Assembly: GCA_963576725.1 (NCBI GenBank)
Contig: OY755238.1
Span: 23,433,845-23,497,844 of the forward strand
Length of the DNA stretch: 64,000 nucleotides
Source: Azorinus chamasolen
Lineage: Eukaryota > Mollusca > Bivalvia > Cardiida > Solecurtidae
Direction: 5' to 3'
Made by a program: the position numbers and the translations under genes. Positions 1 to 12,029 of this stretch are shown here, piece after piece (the stretch's first letter is position 1; each line of letters begins with the position of its first letter). Under the pieces are notes generated by a model, which saw only the letters and a program-made list of their open reading frames with translations, was not told the DNA's origin and searched no databases.

Positions 1-189
1 AAAATGATTGTCTTGGACAATCCTGAAAGTATATTTCCTACTCAAAATTCTACTAAATTCTTCCATGATGTCATATATGTTGGATACTGACGAGAGGTAC
101 ACTTTGTTAGCGTCTGATCTGGACCATAACCGATTTTCATGCAAGGTACAGTATACCCTCGATACTAAGAACACTCGAATAAGTACCAT

Positions 190-372
190 TATTAATCTTT
201 AACACAGGTTGCAGTTTAATGCACGGCGAAAGTCACACAGAAAGATTCTATGCAGAAATCTCCAGTAGGAGCTTTCTGAGTGACTTCCATCCTGCATTAA
301 GCACACACATGCCTACAATAACCTAAATTCTCCGTTACTAAAACATCATAGTATCGAGTTTTTACTGTAGTC
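190..372 (+). mobile_element. TA-type MITE (family B), degenerate
   Basis: TGCAGTTTAATGCACGGCGA ... AGGAGCTTTCTGAGTGACTT ... CCTGCATTAAGCA and TTTTTACTGTA. Family B has CAGTAAAACCCCTCTAAA ends, a TA target and a GCAGAAAGCTCC/GGAGCTTTCTGC hairpin, which suggests a Tc1/mariner-type non-autonomous element. Confidence 0.55.
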
Positions 373-379
373 ACAAAAA

Positions 380-442
<63 letters not shown>

Positions 443-510
443 CATACCACCTTTATATAGCGCTCTATTCACACAGGATATGCGCGCTCAAAATCATCGC
501 TAAAGTAAAA
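372..510 (-). mobile_element. SINE fragment with (ATT)n tail
   Basis: A 59-bp ATT microsatellite (about 383-441) is followed by CACCTTTATATAGCGCTCTA and CACAGGATATGCGCG. This is the reverse complement of the SINE tail at 41355-41455. Confidence 0.65.
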
Positions 511-800
511 ACAGTAAACAACAGTAATTTTAAACCAATTATAAAAGTCCAAATTAAAAAGTTAATTCCATATGAAGTTCGGAATCGCTACGACAGCTCT
601 AATTTAAACATTTAAATTAGAAAAGTCTGTTTTTTGTAACTGTTTCACCGACGAGGTCACCGAAAGGCGACCTAAATGGCTTGCTAAAATAGATGAATCT
701 ATAATTACCCTTGCACAGAGTTTGAATTCAGATGAGATACTGCGTTACTCATGATCCAAAGCAGACGACATTGTAGATTAAACATATTTGGCGGCAAAAG

Positions 801-1004
801 AGTTAATCTACAGTACTGCCAGTCTACAACGGTCACTCATTCTCACATTAGAGTTAATCTGCAGTATTGCCAGTCTACAGCGGTCACTCATTCTCACATT
901 AGAGTTAATCTACAGTACTGCCAGTCTACAGCGGTCACTCATTCTCACATTAGAGTTAATCTACAGTATTGCCAGTCTACAGCGGTCACTCATGTCTACA
1001 GTAT
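801..1004. repeat. 51-bp minisatellite, four copies
   Basis: AGTTAATCTACAGTACTGCC recurs at 801, 852, 903 and 954. The period of 51 (17 codons) keeps forward frames open; not coding. A TGAA microsatellite follows at about 1058-1082. Confidence 0.85.
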
Positions 1005-1439
1005 TGCCAAATTTCAAATTTCAAATTTCAATACTTACTGAATGTTCATGGACAAATAGTATGAATGAATGAATGAATGAAAGACTTTATTTAAAGAGGG
1101 TTACCCGGTTAGTCAACAGACTAATCTACCCCGGGCCCTCTAACACAAGCATTTCATACAAAATATTTAACAAACAGAAATATAATAAGAATATCTGTAA
1201 GTTAAAAGACAGGACAGAGTAGCCATATAATGCACATTTTAATCGATTAAAACAAACCGAATGCGAATACTAGTTTGAAAAAGTGAAATATGGCATTATA
1301 AGTGTGCATACCAAGAAAATAAACTTCCACAGAAATTGTCCAATCTGGGATTACTCAATTCTTAGCCTCATGTAATACTCTGTACATAGTCTGTACTCAT
1401 GTAACACATGAAAAAAATCATAGTGATAGATATTAGAAA

Positions 1440-1658
1440 ACATATTCATGAAACTGGTTTATCAATACAACACTAGTAAGAATGAAATATGGAAGGCAGA
1501 ACATTGTAGTCAACTTCTAAAGTAAAGAAACATATCTATCAAAGTGTGTTAGCAAACAGAGCAGACCCTGATAAGACGTCTCGTATAGGAGCCGTCTGAT
1601 CTGGGTATACTCTATTTGCAAATGCGTGAAAAGGCGTTTATATGCAGGAAAGGGTTAA
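1440..1658 (-). mobile_element. TTAA MITE, family A
   Basis: The TTAA at 1655-1658 is preceded by AGGAAAGGG. The central palindrome is GCAGACCCTGATAAGAC / GTCTGATCTGGGTATAC. Family A: TTAACCCTTTCCCTC ends, about 240-265 bp. Confidence 0.6.
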
Positions 1659-1691
1659 CCTGTCACCTTTAAAACACACATACTTGAATAT

Positions 1692-1900
1692 GTTAACCCT
1701 TTCCCTCATATATGTGCCTTTGCGAACAATGCATACCAAGCGTCATCTGATCCATGTCTGCTCTGTTTGCTTATGGAATTATATAGATGTCACTCTACAG
1801 TTTCTGCCACGGAAACAAATCGAGCAAGTACCATAATACAAATTCAGCTAATACATACATGTATTCGTGATGTCATTATTTCTTACTTGAATATTAAAGT
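1692..1900 (+). mobile_element. TTAA MITE, family A-like, partial
   Basis: TTAACCCTTTCCCTCATATA at 1692, TCTGCTCTGTTTGCTTATGG and CTACAGTTTCTGCC. The left half of the hairpin is lost and the far end is unclear. Confidence 0.5.
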
Positions 1901-1948
1901 GGTCGCACTGTACAGGTTCTACTGTGTTGAAAGGTCATTCGAAGCAAT

Positions 1949-2198
1949 TTAGCCCTTCGCTTGCTGAATTGTAAAATACATTTCTCCTTCTTCACCCATG
2001 CCCTGTTGTATAATTACATACATCTTCACTGTGTACAAGTATTTTGCTGTGCAATCACTGCTGTGGAGTGCACTGGTTGCACAATCAACTTGTAAATAGT
2101 GCAGACCCTGATGAGACAGCTCCTGCAGGAGCTGTCTCGTCTGGGACTTCACTATTTACAGGTAGGTATATTGACGTGAATAGCAAGCGAAGGGTTAA
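1949..2198 (-). mobile_element. TTAA MITE, family E, full length
   Basis: Ends TTAGCCCTTCGCTTGCTGAA and GCAAGCGAAGGGTTAA. The palindrome is GATGAGACAGCTCCTGCAGGAGCTGTCTC. About 250 bp. A 67-codon frame in it is not coding. Confidence 0.85.
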
Positions 2199-2581
2199 AT
2201 GGTGCCAATAATTTCCTCCTTTGTCTCTGTGATAAAAGAATTACTCGTTTATTCGCTTCTTGAGTCTGATTTACGTAGAAATCGAATCCCATTACAGTAA
2301 GCGATTTAATGGTTAGACTGGTTGTAATTATTGTACTGGCATTTGCAAATTGTGTAGACCCAAATCAGGGGGGCTCCTACAGGAGCACTCTGACTAGAGA
2401 ATGCACTGTTTGCCATTCAAAATCCTCCAAAATGTGAAACTTATCATACTGAATGGGCTTAATAACTAAACAATGTTGGTCTTTTACGCTTTGAAAATTC
2501 GACATCCAAAGGTATATAACATGGATGTGTGTGCTAACAGAAAAAACAACCATACCGATTACGTACCTGTCGTGTGACATT

Positions 2582-2790
2582 ATACAGTAAACTTGCCTTA
2601 AGCGGCCATATAAAATGGCCGTATAATGAGTCTGTAAGATAAGTGATTGCTTAATACAGGTCAAAGATACTTCTACTATAGGAGTTTTCTGCATTACATT
2701 TGCCCTAAATACGCGACTATCTGCTTTTTAAGAATCCAATGTTGAATAAATGAATGGCCGCTTAAGACAGGTTCCACATTATTTATATTG
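2582..2790 (+). mobile_element. TA-type MITE, subfamily B2
   Basis: TACAGTAAACTTGCCTTAAG ... GATTGCTTAATACAGGTCAA ... TATAGGAGTTTTCTGCATTA ... GGCCGCTTAAGACAGGTTCC. The same ends frame the copies at 53.4 and 54.3 kb. Confidence 0.6.
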
Positions 2791-3157
2791 CATTTAACTA
2801 TTAGTCTGATCAGCACAGAAATTGTCTCCTAGTTCAAATTGTATGGCAGACTTTCGTCCGGTTTTTTGTTTCTTTTCAGATATATAACCAGACTGCCATA
2901 CAGTTTGGATCCGGATATGGCGACTCACCCTGAATTAAACAGCTGCCTACCTAAACGTATATAATTTTGTCTCTATCTACTAGAATACCAGTTTAGAGGG
3001 ATTTCACTTTTACTGTACTAGATATCCTTGATTTATTTACTCTTTGCCTTCACTGATAATAGCGGTATCAAACTGTCTCTGTGATACAGTCATGAAGAAA
3101 ACTATCAAAGTGGTTTTCTGCAGGACTTTTCATCTTGCATTAAGCTGCCGCTTGTCT

Positions 3158-3424
3158 TTAACCCTTTCCTTCATATAATAGTATTTTCACACCTTTGCAA
3201 ACAGAGTAGACCCAGATCAGAAGGCTCCTAGAGGAGCCGTCTGATCAGGGTCTGCTTTGTTTTGTAATGGAATCTCTGTTTGGTAATGGAATTTGATAGA
3301 TATGTTTCTTTGCTTTCTAAGATGTCTACAATGTTTCACTTTCCATATTTCATTATAGCTATTGGATCTATGAATATTCACTAGGTATTGAAATGTGGAC
3401 TAAACAAAGAACAGGGAAAGGGTT
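3158..3424 (+). mobile_element. TTAA MITE, family A
   Basis: TTAACCCTTTCCTTCATATA at 3158. The palindrome is GACCCAGATCAGAAGGCTCC / GGAGCCGTCTGATCAGGGTC. It ends AACAGGGAAAGGGTT. Confidence 0.8.
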
Positions 3425-3639
3425 CAGACCAGTATTGATAGTATCTTGGGTTTTTTCGGTTTACATGGATTTTACTGTATGCAGTAAAATATGTCCACAA
3501 CGACCACCAGCGATGTCTTTTCTGGTTAGTTAGTTGTGTTGATTAACGTCCTTTTCTGCCAACTACAGGTTAATGGGATGCCCCAGAGACAGGGGAGCGG
3601 ATAGCGAGAAACCCGGTGCGATGTCCTTATCCGGTTTTT

Positions 3640-3770
3640 GATCATTAAAACAGATGGTAGCTTCATTCAGGACGGACGTTATGCAGAAGGCCCTCACAAG
3701 AACTTTCTGCATTACTTTCGTCCCGTATTCAGCAACAGTTTGTAGCAGACGTCGGTTTTTACATCCCTTG
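3640..3770 (+). mobile_element. TA-type MITE (family B), partial
   Basis: AACAGATGGTAGCTTCATTC, ATGCAGAAGGCCCTCACAAG, AACTTTCTGCATTACTTTCG and CCCGTATTCAGCAACA. The palindromic middle is recognisable, the ends are not. Confidence 0.45.
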
Positions 3771-4689
3771 TAATAGTTTTAGTTAAGCATTTGTCAAGCC
3801 TTGGTTAAATTTAGTTACAAGAACCGGTTTAGCCCTGGTCTATGTATATGTAGTGTCTGGTGGGTTGTCTGTCAGAAGTCTCGTAGCTGTCAACACTTGA
3901 AGCAACTCATACCATCGGATTGGAATTTGTGGTTCATTGGTTTGTCGCTTCACTTCTGTATTTGGTTAGTATTCGCCGTTGTTCCACGTTGCTTTAAGAA
4001 ATGGTTTACGGTGTCTCTTTATTCGCCCGGTTCTACTTTCACTTTCGCGTCTATTCTTCGCAAGACTGTCATTTATGAAATTAACATAAAGCATGTACTC
4101 TTACAGTTTGTTACTTTTTGTTCACTTAGAGCTAACCTACTGACTGGCACCACACAGAGGAGTGAGCAGAGTGTGAGTAGGACTTGAGTCCACAACTTGG
4201 TAAGGAATGTTGCAAATGTTGTTATTGTAACGTTTTCTATGGTTTGAGATATCCAGTTGCACACGTAAGGTATACGCCCTATTCGTACCTTACATGCACA
4301 ACTGTGCACAGCATGAGATAATGGGATAGTATATGAAATAATATGAATTATGGCTTGCATTGTAAATATCATTTTAATGGTTGTTATAATGATGTATTTG
4401 TTGACAGTATGACAAATGGAATATGATAAGGAATAGCCTTGTTATTTGCAAGCAGTTTAAGGGCAGGTTTCATTAGAACCTTTATTTGTAGGCTTGCTAT
4501 TATATATATATATGATGTCATACTTGCACGGGACTTGTTTAATATATTTTCAGAGTCCCTGTTCCGCAGTGTACGTACTGGTGAGTATTGCAGAGTATTA
4601 TTGCAGAGTATTGCTGTGGATTATTGTTTTCCTGTCATGAAGATGAACATTAAACTATGAACTGATACCGACTGAGTTTGTCGTCTGCG
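3771..4689. other. Unassigned non-coding stretch
   Basis: T-rich DNA with frames of 128 and 99 codons on opposite strands. I see no motif, no splice context and no similarity to other parts of the window. Probably an unidentified repeat. Confidence 0.4.
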
Positions 4690-4975
4690 ACAAGTTTACA
4701 ACGTGCGACGTAACATCAATTCCGGTCTTTAAGACAGATGACACCTTAATATAGAGTGAAAGTCATGCAGAAAGCCTATTAGGGAGCTTTCTGTAGGTTT
4801 TCGAACTGTATTAAGCAATACTCTGCCTAAAAGGATATTAATACGTTTTTACTGATAGTCTAGTTTAGAGGTTGTTTACCGTATCAGTTGATTATTTTAG
4901 ATTTGCCGTTAGAGTAACATTACAAACAAACCCCTCTAAACCGTAGATTTAGAGAGTGTTTACTGTATATACTTT
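4690..4975 (+). mobile_element. TA-type MITE (family B), degenerate
   Basis: CCGGTCTTTAAGACAGATGA, AAGTCATGCAGAAAGCC / GGGAGCTTTCTGTAGG and a TTTAGAGAGTGTTTACTGTA end. Confidence 0.55.
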
Positions 4976-5389
4976 GTACCACTTTGTAGCAGTTATGTCG
5001 GTTAAACTGGTGACAACATTGATGATCCAGATGGGTACAGTGACGCATGTACCCTGACTGTAACTTGTTAATAAGATAGAAAAAAGAAAATATATTTTAA
5101 AATTTTCAGAGAAGAGCAAACAAGCAATATTACGAGTACAGTGACAACTATCTGCAGCGACCATCAAAAATAAGTCTCTTTTGGAAGTTTATGTCGATGA
5201 TATATTTATAAACAGTTTCTGATCAGTATCCAGTGCAAGCACTGGATACTGATCAAAAACTCATTATAAATCTATTAGATTTGTTTGTTTCTTCTTTTCT
5301 TTCCGTTTTCTTTTTATTTCTTCTATGATACTGCTAGGCTGTTATACAAACAATACTTGATGTCCGTTTGCCGTCCTGTTATGTTACCC

Positions 5390-5500
5390 CCTCCTCACAG
5401 ACACAGAGACACACACACAGGCGCACAGACAGACATACACAAACACACACACAAACACGCACACACACACACATTCGTTCGCGCGCGCGCACAAAGCTCA
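5390..5500. repeat. AC microsatellite
   Basis: Imperfect CA/GC dinucleotide tract; frames rich in His and Thr are artefacts. Confidence 0.9.
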
Positions 5501-5649
5501 AACACATACACAACATTAAACGGTTCATAACTTTTTTATTAGATGCTGATTGGTTTTTAACCCTTTACGCCATGAATATGTATATATACATGTAATGACA
5601 CCATGAATATTTATTAGATTATTTTTTATAATGATATATTAACACAGGC

Positions 5650-5790
5650 AATTTTGGGCATGGAGTAACTGTGTAATGAAACCTATATTATATCATAAGC
5701 AAACAGAGCAGATCCTAGTCAGACAGCTTCTAGAGGATCTGTCTGATCTGGGATCACTCTGCTGCAAAGACATTTAGGCCTTTTAACATT
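5650..5790 (-). mobile_element. TTAA MITE family A, partial and degenerate
   Basis: AAGCAAACAGAGCAGATCCT ... GTCTGATCTGGGATCACTCT and TGCAAAGACATTT. From 5790 to 6088 I see nothing recognisable. Confidence 0.5.
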
Positions 5791-6088
5791 AAAGTAACAG
5801 TCAGAAATGTGTTTACTGTTCAGTCATGTCTGTCGGTTTCTTAGGTTTAAGGTAAAACTGTTAATTTAACTGCATCTTAAGTACGTGCAAATTGATAATA
5901 AAACCGTTAAAATGCATACAATATATTTTGAAAACCTTCGATATTTTTATGTTAAAAGAACGAGTGTTTAATCAGTGCGTAATCAATCAATAATGGATAA
6001 CCAAAGTGAAACAAAGGACCTGGCAGCGCCACCTAGCTGGACAAGGGCAGATAACCGACAAAAGTCCCCATTCTCGGTTTAATAAAAT

Positions 6089-6293
6089 TACAGTAAAACC
6101 CCTCTAATGCGACCACCTAAAAGAGGTATAATTATGGGCGGTAGAGGCAGATGGTAGCTTAATACAGGACAAAAGCCATGTAGAACGTTCCTAGAGGAGC
6201 TTTCTGCATTACTTTTGTCCTGCATTAAGCAATCACCTGCTCATAAAGACACACATGTATATTAAGTAGTCGCTTTAGAGGAGTTTTACTGTA
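6089..6293 (+). mobile_element. TA-type MITE, family B, full length
   Basis: TACAGTAAAACCCCTCTAAT to TTTAGAGGAGTTTTACTGTA, with the hairpin AGAACGTTCCTAGAGGAGCTTTCT and arms matching CTTAATACAGGACAAAAG / CTTTTGTCCTGCATTAAG. Confidence 0.8.
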
Positions 6294-6599
6294 TAATAAT
6301 ATCAATACCATTATATGGTCTCTAAATACAGGTTCGACTGTATTTACGAAGATAACATTTTGCAGACGACATTCGTACAGCGCAGATATAGTTATGAGCG
6401 CGAGTTTAATTACCTATTATAGGCCTCACGAGATGTCACTGTTAAAATTAACGTCATTAAAATACACTAATATGTTTATAGAGATGCAGTAATTCCAATG
6501 TGGGTTGTTTTCTGCACGAGTAGTGTGATTGCCTCCCTGTTTCATACGTCATATAAAGCCTTTAGAGGACGCACGCATCCAATAGATAGTCTTAATCCT

Positions 6600-6830
6600 T
6601 TAACGCTTTCGGTAATGAACATTTATGCATTAATGGATTACTCCATCAATATTTATTAACTTATATTATTATGAGGTTAACCTTTAAAAGGGAATTGTTG
6701 GCTTGGACAAAAACTGTAGGATCAGATCTACCCATAGCATGCCCTGATAAGTCGGTTCCTACAGGGGCCATCTAATCTTGGTCTACTATGTTTGCAAAGT
6801 CGTGAAGTGCGTGTATAAGGAAAGGATTAA
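6600..6830 (-). mobile_element. TTAA MITE, family A
   Basis: TTAA at 6600 and 6827; the hairpin is ATGCCCTGATAAGTCGG / GGCCATCTAATCTTGGTC. The ends are diverged. Confidence 0.6.
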
Positions 6831-7013
6831 CTGTCTCAGTATAAAAGTTGAAACATTATCTGAATCGTACATAATCTGCATAGACTTTATCTAAATTATC
6901 TACAATAATACATGTATATCATCCCCGCGTATCAAACAGTCAGGGCACGGTTACTATATAATGTTTCAAAGCTCAGCATTTACAAGTAGCAGGTCGCAGA
7001 AGCAACGCCTTTC

Positions 7014-7243
7014 TTAACCCTTTCCCCCCATAGGCTATTTTTAGATACAACCTCTTTGAATAAATCTACCGAAAAGGAGCATTAACTAGAGAAAAGGAAA
7101 AGTTTAGATTTTTGTAGTTTGAAACCATTGTGATAAATAGAGCATTTGCTCCTATAGGAGCAAATGCTCTATTTATCACAATGGTTTCACAAAGTGACTT
7201 TTACAGAGTCGTCAAAAGTCGTCAATATGAGGGAAAGGGTTAA
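7014..7243 (+). mobile_element. TTAA MITE, family C with a 60-bp palindrome
   Basis: TTAACCCTTTCCCCCCATAG to AATATGAGGGAAAGGGTTAA. The centre is CCATTGTGATAAATAGAGCA TTTGCTCC mirrored exactly around TATA. Eleven copies of this family are in the window. Confidence 0.88.
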
Positions 7244-7339
7244 AACGACAATTTCCCCATAACCACTAAATAACTAGATTGTGTTATCAATCTAGTGCCA
7301 TTATTGTGTAATTAACAGTAAAAAATATTGTATAATAAT

Positions 7340-7873
7340 AATTCCTTCATATAAACGCTTATCACGCCTTTGCAGACAGAGATGGCCCGGAGCAGACGGC
7401 TCTGGTTTGCTCTCTGAATCTATAACTTCTACCAATATCAAACATTCCTTAATACACATACAGTAAACCCCTCTAAACCGGAGTTTAAATGCAGGTTGAA
7501 AGTCATGCAGAATTCTCCGGTACTTATACTAAGTTTAACCTCAAGTTTAGGGACGTTTTACTGTGCCATTATAAAAACTTCAGCCAATAAATATTCATGA
7601 TACATGTATCATTATTTCGTGCAATAATATTCAACAGTGGAAGGGAAATTTTCTTTTTGTATGCAAATTGTATTAATTCTTTACTCTATAAATAGGCTAC
7701 AGATCAGGGTCTCCTCTGTTTGCTTATGATATAATATAGATATGATTCTGCAGTTTCTGCCATGGGCAGAACCTCCTGTGTCAAAGTGCTCATATAACAA
7801 ATTAATCCAAATAATATTTATGACATCATTATTTCTGACATGAATATTCACGGAGGAAAGGGTTATAACATAA
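7340..7873 (+). mobile_element. TTAA MITE family A remnants with a TA-type MITE between
   Basis: Start-like TCCTTCATATAAACGCTTAT at 7350. A short family B copy lies at 7459-7563 (CAGTAAACCCCTCTAAACCG ... GACGTTTTACTGT). A second A-type piece at 7690-7873 has ATCAGGGTCTCCTCTGTTTG and GGAGGAAAGGGTTA. Confidence 0.5.
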
Positions 7874-7879
7874 TAAGTT

Positions 7880-9115
7880 GATAATTATTCACTTAACCAT
7901 ATATTAAAAGAACATGGCATTACAATACATGACTATCTACATTGGTGATACTCAAGTGAACGCTGTATGGTCACCATGGCCCTCTTGTCCGTTTTCAACA
8001 GCACGCACTACAAGTACATTTGTTTCTGTCTCCTACAGCCATCCTAAAATGTGCAATTAAGACTGGGCGGCACAGAAGGTCACTGAATAATGGTGTATGA
8101 TTAGACTGTAACATTAGAAATAACTTTAAAAATACAATCAACATCTCATTGAAGAGGCACAAAGTAGCCTTCTGATTGTGCTGAATTGCTATCTGTCCAT
8201 GACCCGTTTCGTGTCCCATCAATGCCCGTTCGTTTGTTGATATATCAGTCTGTCACAAGGCAGTGTGGAATGGTCGTTTTATTGGAGCTAATCTATTGTA
8301 CCATTTTCTTCCCTTTCTTCTAATGTTATAACCAATCCCCTAAAGGTCATTGATTGAGCAATGTACAATAAACGTATTCTCGTCGCTGATTTCTGAGTCT
8401 GAGATCATTCTCAAGTACCTAATTGGTCACAATCTCAGCAAGCTCAGACTCTGACCAATCATATGCTTGAGAATGATCTCGTACTCAAGCAAAAAGGTTA
8501 TTTTTCTTAATCCTTTCCCCGATAGAGATGCCTTTTGACTCCTTTACAGACAAAATAGGCAAATACCTGGAGGCTCACTTAGGAGCTGCCTGGTCAGGAT
8601 CTGCTGTGTTTGGTAATTGACTTATATTGATTTGATTCTACATTATCTTACAGGGTAAAACATTTTATGTTTTTATACCATTGCAAACCTTCAACAAATA
8701 AAACAAATATATGTGTGTCCTTAATTCTTACTAGAATAGTCACGTTACAGTATCAACCTGTTTTCAGGTATTGTGCCATACATGGTAATGTCAAGCAGTC
8801 GGCAATAGAACAGAATATGATCCAATGCACTGTGTTTGATTGGTTGTTCAGTCATAGCTAATCATAGTACACATACGTTTAAGTCCTGGTTTTAAAAAGG
8901 ATTTAAATTGGGAAACACGGGCAATAAAACTTGAGCTGTAGATAACTACGTATTTATCTGTCAAAATTGCATATATCTTATCTACTACCGGCGTTGCTGC
9001 TACTCATAAGAATCTCATTTTCGATACGATTCAAATGAGTAACAGTAAGATAGGGTGTGGTGGAGGTATATGTAAACTTTCTTAGATTTCCTAAATATGC
9101 ATCTTATCTACAGCT
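7880..9115. other. Non-coding stretch with a degenerate MITE and a palindrome
   Basis: A degenerate family A copy lies at about 8507-8650 (TTAATCCTTTCCCCGATAGA). An imperfect palindrome lies at about 8385-8490: TGAGTCTGAGATCATTCTCA pairs with CTTGAGAATGATCTCGTACTC, around TTGGTCACAATC / GACTCTGACCAATC. Nothing else recognisable. Confidence 0.5.
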
Positions 9116-9120
9116 CTAAT

Positions 9121-9365
9121 AAATAATAAACTATAGCACATAAACATTAGCTCATAAATAATAGACTATAGCACATAAACATTAGCTCATAAATAATAGA
9201 CTATAGCACATAAACATTGGCTCATAAATAATAGACTATAGCACATAAACATTGGCTCATAAATAATAGACTATAGCACATAAACATTGGCTCATAAATA
9301 ATAGACTATAGCACACAAACATTAGCTCATAAATAAAAAACTATAGCACATAAACATTAGCTCAT
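9121..9365. repeat. 35-bp minisatellite, seven copies
   Basis: AAATAATAGACTATAGCACA recurs every 35 bp at 9121, 9156, 9191, 9226, 9261, 9296 and 9331. Copies differ at one to three positions. Confidence 0.9.
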
Positions 9366-9509
9366 AATATTTGCCAGTCCCTCATTTGGGTTTATACAGA
9401 CACAATAATATACAGAAGATCTTACATGAGTGTTCATTGAAAATATGTTTGTTTTTTATGAAAAGAGTTTACTATAATATTATGACATGACCTTCAATGA
9501 GTCATATTC

Positions 9510-9785
9510 ATTAAAAGTAAACGGGTTTCATGAAAACAATTTGTAATGAGCACGAATTCTTTTTATCGCATAAACCTAAAAAAAGGCCATAGAAAATTAA
9601 ACAGGCTGTTTCGGCCATTGCTTACCAACAGCGTAGTTATACAACGGACGACGCACATACAGCGCTACGATTGGCTAACGATTAAACGACGGTATTCATT
9701 GGTTCCCCGTTTTCTCTTTAAGATTTATTATCGACCGGAGTCAATCTGCTTATTTGCATAACAAGATTAACTAGTGCATTTCCGC
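9510..9785 (+). repeat. Dispersed 280-320-bp repeat, copy 1
   Basis: Shares CGGACGACGCACAT, CTACGATTGGCTAACGATTAAA, CATTGGTTCC and TTATCGACCGGAGT with 12245-12568. Two inverted CCAAT boxes give it a promoter-like look. Confidence 0.7.
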
Positions 9786-9925
9786 GATTTACGGAACTCC
9801 CGAGTGTCAGATAATGTGATAAACTACACAATAACACATAAAAGTAAGGAGTTATATACTTTAGGTCAAACGTATGAGGTGAGGCACACCATCCGTCCAG
9901 AGAACAATCACATTGTATATACATG

Positions 9926-10130
9926 TACAGTAAACCCCCTCTAAAGCGACCATCAGCACGAGGTCTAATTTCCGGTCTTAAAGACAGGTTGAAGCTTATT
10001 ATAGAATAAGAGTTGTTCGGAAAGCCCCTGCGAGTTTTCTGCATTATATGCCACATGCATTAAAACCGCATGTTTTTAAAGACATATGTGTTTATTCATA
10101 AAGTGATATTAGAAGGGTTCTACTGTATTT
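9926..10130 (+). mobile_element. TA-type MITE, family B
   Basis: TACAGTAAACCCCCTCTAAA to AGAAGGGTTCTACTGTA. The internal hairpin is decayed. Confidence 0.65.
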
Positions 10131-10764
10131 GTAAAATCCATTAAACCAATTCGATAAAAATGAATTATCTAAGTAAAGAGTTTTATTTTACAATGGGATA
10201 TTGAATTCAATCCAGTGTTGCAATGTGATGTCAACATGAACGGCTGATAGCCTGCAAGCACGACTTGGTGCCGCAAGCTGGTTGCTTAACGTTAATGTGT
10301 TCGTGACATTATCGGATCTAATGCTCGAAATTTCATATATCGAATTTTACTCGAAGATCGAATGAAAAAATTAGGTGTTTTCACAGAAATTTTAACATTC
10401 AATATTATGTGTACTTGGTTTTAACATCCCGCTAATAGTAAATCAGAATTAAAATACAATGTAGTACCGCCACACTGAAAGAATGCTGCAAATACATTGC
10501 CTGATATCACTCTCGTAATAAACTGGCGTTAGGCCAATTAGCCATTGATCACAGTGCTGAGCGTTAACAAGGGATTTGCCATTTTCGCTCTTAACATTTC
10601 CCTGTTTAATACCATTTCCCTGTTGAATACGAGGGCCATTCACAATGTAGTGGCGGCAGTCCGGTTTTTTTCACGATTTTCACGTTCAGTCACAAGAATG
10701 GCATGTTTCCTTAAAACAAAATCCAGACTTCTTTTGAGCGGTATGTATTTGCTAGACTTTACTG
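10131..10764. other. Non-coding stretch, nothing recognised
   Basis: Only short frames; a small direct repeat AATACCATTTCCCTGTTGAATAC-like near 10605-10630. Confidence 0.4.
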
Positions 10765-10981
10765 TTTAAGTACAGCTAACGGCCTCTAACCCGGAATTGT
10801 TATAATTAAGAACAACCTAGGTAGTTTTTAGACAAGTGTTTGCCAAATGCAGGGTGAAAGGTATGCGGGAACCTCCTTTTGGAGCTTTCTGTCTGACTTT
10901 CGACCTGCATTAAACTGTCACCTGTCTGAAAGATCCGCATTGATATTAATTTTAACGTCCAGTTTAGAGGGATTTACTGTA
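10765..10981 (+). mobile_element. TA-type MITE, family B
   Basis: AATGCAGGGTGAAAGGTATG / CTGACTTTCGACCTGCATTA arms around TTTTGGAGCTTTCTG, ending TTTAGAGGGATTTACTGTA. Confidence 0.65.
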
Positions 10982-11231
10982 TTAACACGTTCCCTTATGT
11001 AAGCGCATTTTGGCGCATCTGCAAACAGAGTAGACCCAGATCAGACGGCTCTTATAGGAGCTGTCTTATCAGGGTCTGCTCTGATTGCTAATAGTGTAAT
11101 ATAGATCTGATTCTACCGCTTCTGCCTGAAGCAAAATATCATGTGTTCATATGCCATTATAAAACTTTATTCTTATTGATATTCATGACGTCATTATTTC
11201 CAAGATGAATATTCATCAGGGAAAGGGTTAA
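10982..11231 (+). mobile_element. TTAA MITE, family A, full length
   Basis: TTAACACGTTCCCTTATGTA to CATCAGGGAAAGGGTTAA. The hairpin is GACCCAGATCAGACGGCTCT / AGCTGTCTTATCAGGGTC. It directly abuts the MITE before it. Confidence 0.8.
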
Positions 11232-11694
11232 AGTGACGAAACTCAATTGCTAACAGTTATATGTCAATGCTGTATAAAAGAAGACAAAAAAGATTTGCAT
11301 TCTCTAATGTCTTGCCATTGTTTCATGTGCTTATTTTTATTGGCATTCCTATTAAGTAATTCACTCCGTCTTTCTGATCAGTAATTACCTCAGACTAATA
11401 ATGGCATAGATTAGCCGTGCTTAACAAGATTTTATGAACTTGTTATCTTCTCTGGGCCACTGTTTAAGGCAATTATTAGTTGTCAGCCAAATTAAGAAGC
11501 CTTTTATGGCAAACGGTCTTCATAAAATACTCTATCAGTGGTTCATTTTGGCTTCTTTCGTAGCTCGTTCATGTCATTAATCTATTACTAGTTGGCATAT
11601 GAATTGAATGCTACTGATCTGAAATTCAAAATGGGCAAACTGATAAATTTACATGAACTCATTAATAAGGCAATCGTATTTCCCACTTACGTTA

Positions 11695-11870
11695 TTAACC
11701 CTTAGTGTGCGGGACATAGGGTCACTAGTGTCCTTTGCAAACAGTGTCGACTCACATGTGAGGGCTCCTAGAGGAGCCCTGTCATCAGGGTATGTACCGT
11801 TTGTCATTATAAGGTTGACCTGTTTTAATTTTGGAATATTCCATTTGGAAGTTCAGCGTTGTAGGGTTAA
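11695..11870 (+). mobile_element. TTAA MITE, family D
   Basis: TTAACCCTTAGTGTGCGGGA to CAGCGTTGTAGGGTTAA, with hairpin GAGGGCTCCTAGAGGAGCCC. From 11232 to 11694 I see nothing recognisable. Confidence 0.75.
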
Positions 11871-12029
11871 AACGTGAATTATATCTAAAGTTCATGGAAA
11901 TAAGAAGAATGTGTTACCATTAATTTGCTTGAGATAATTGGGATGCATGCTACTACGATGATAAATATATTATGTAACACGACGAATAAGAATAATATAT
12001 GGAGATGAGGCTGACTTTGATAACAATAA

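Noticed and set aside
751..1072. Repeat protein with VNLQYCQST units
   Set aside because: 51-bp minisatellite, a multiple of three.
3801..4372. Opposed frames of 128 and 99 codons
   Set aside because: No motif, low-complexity T-rich DNA, no second copy to test; left as unassigned.
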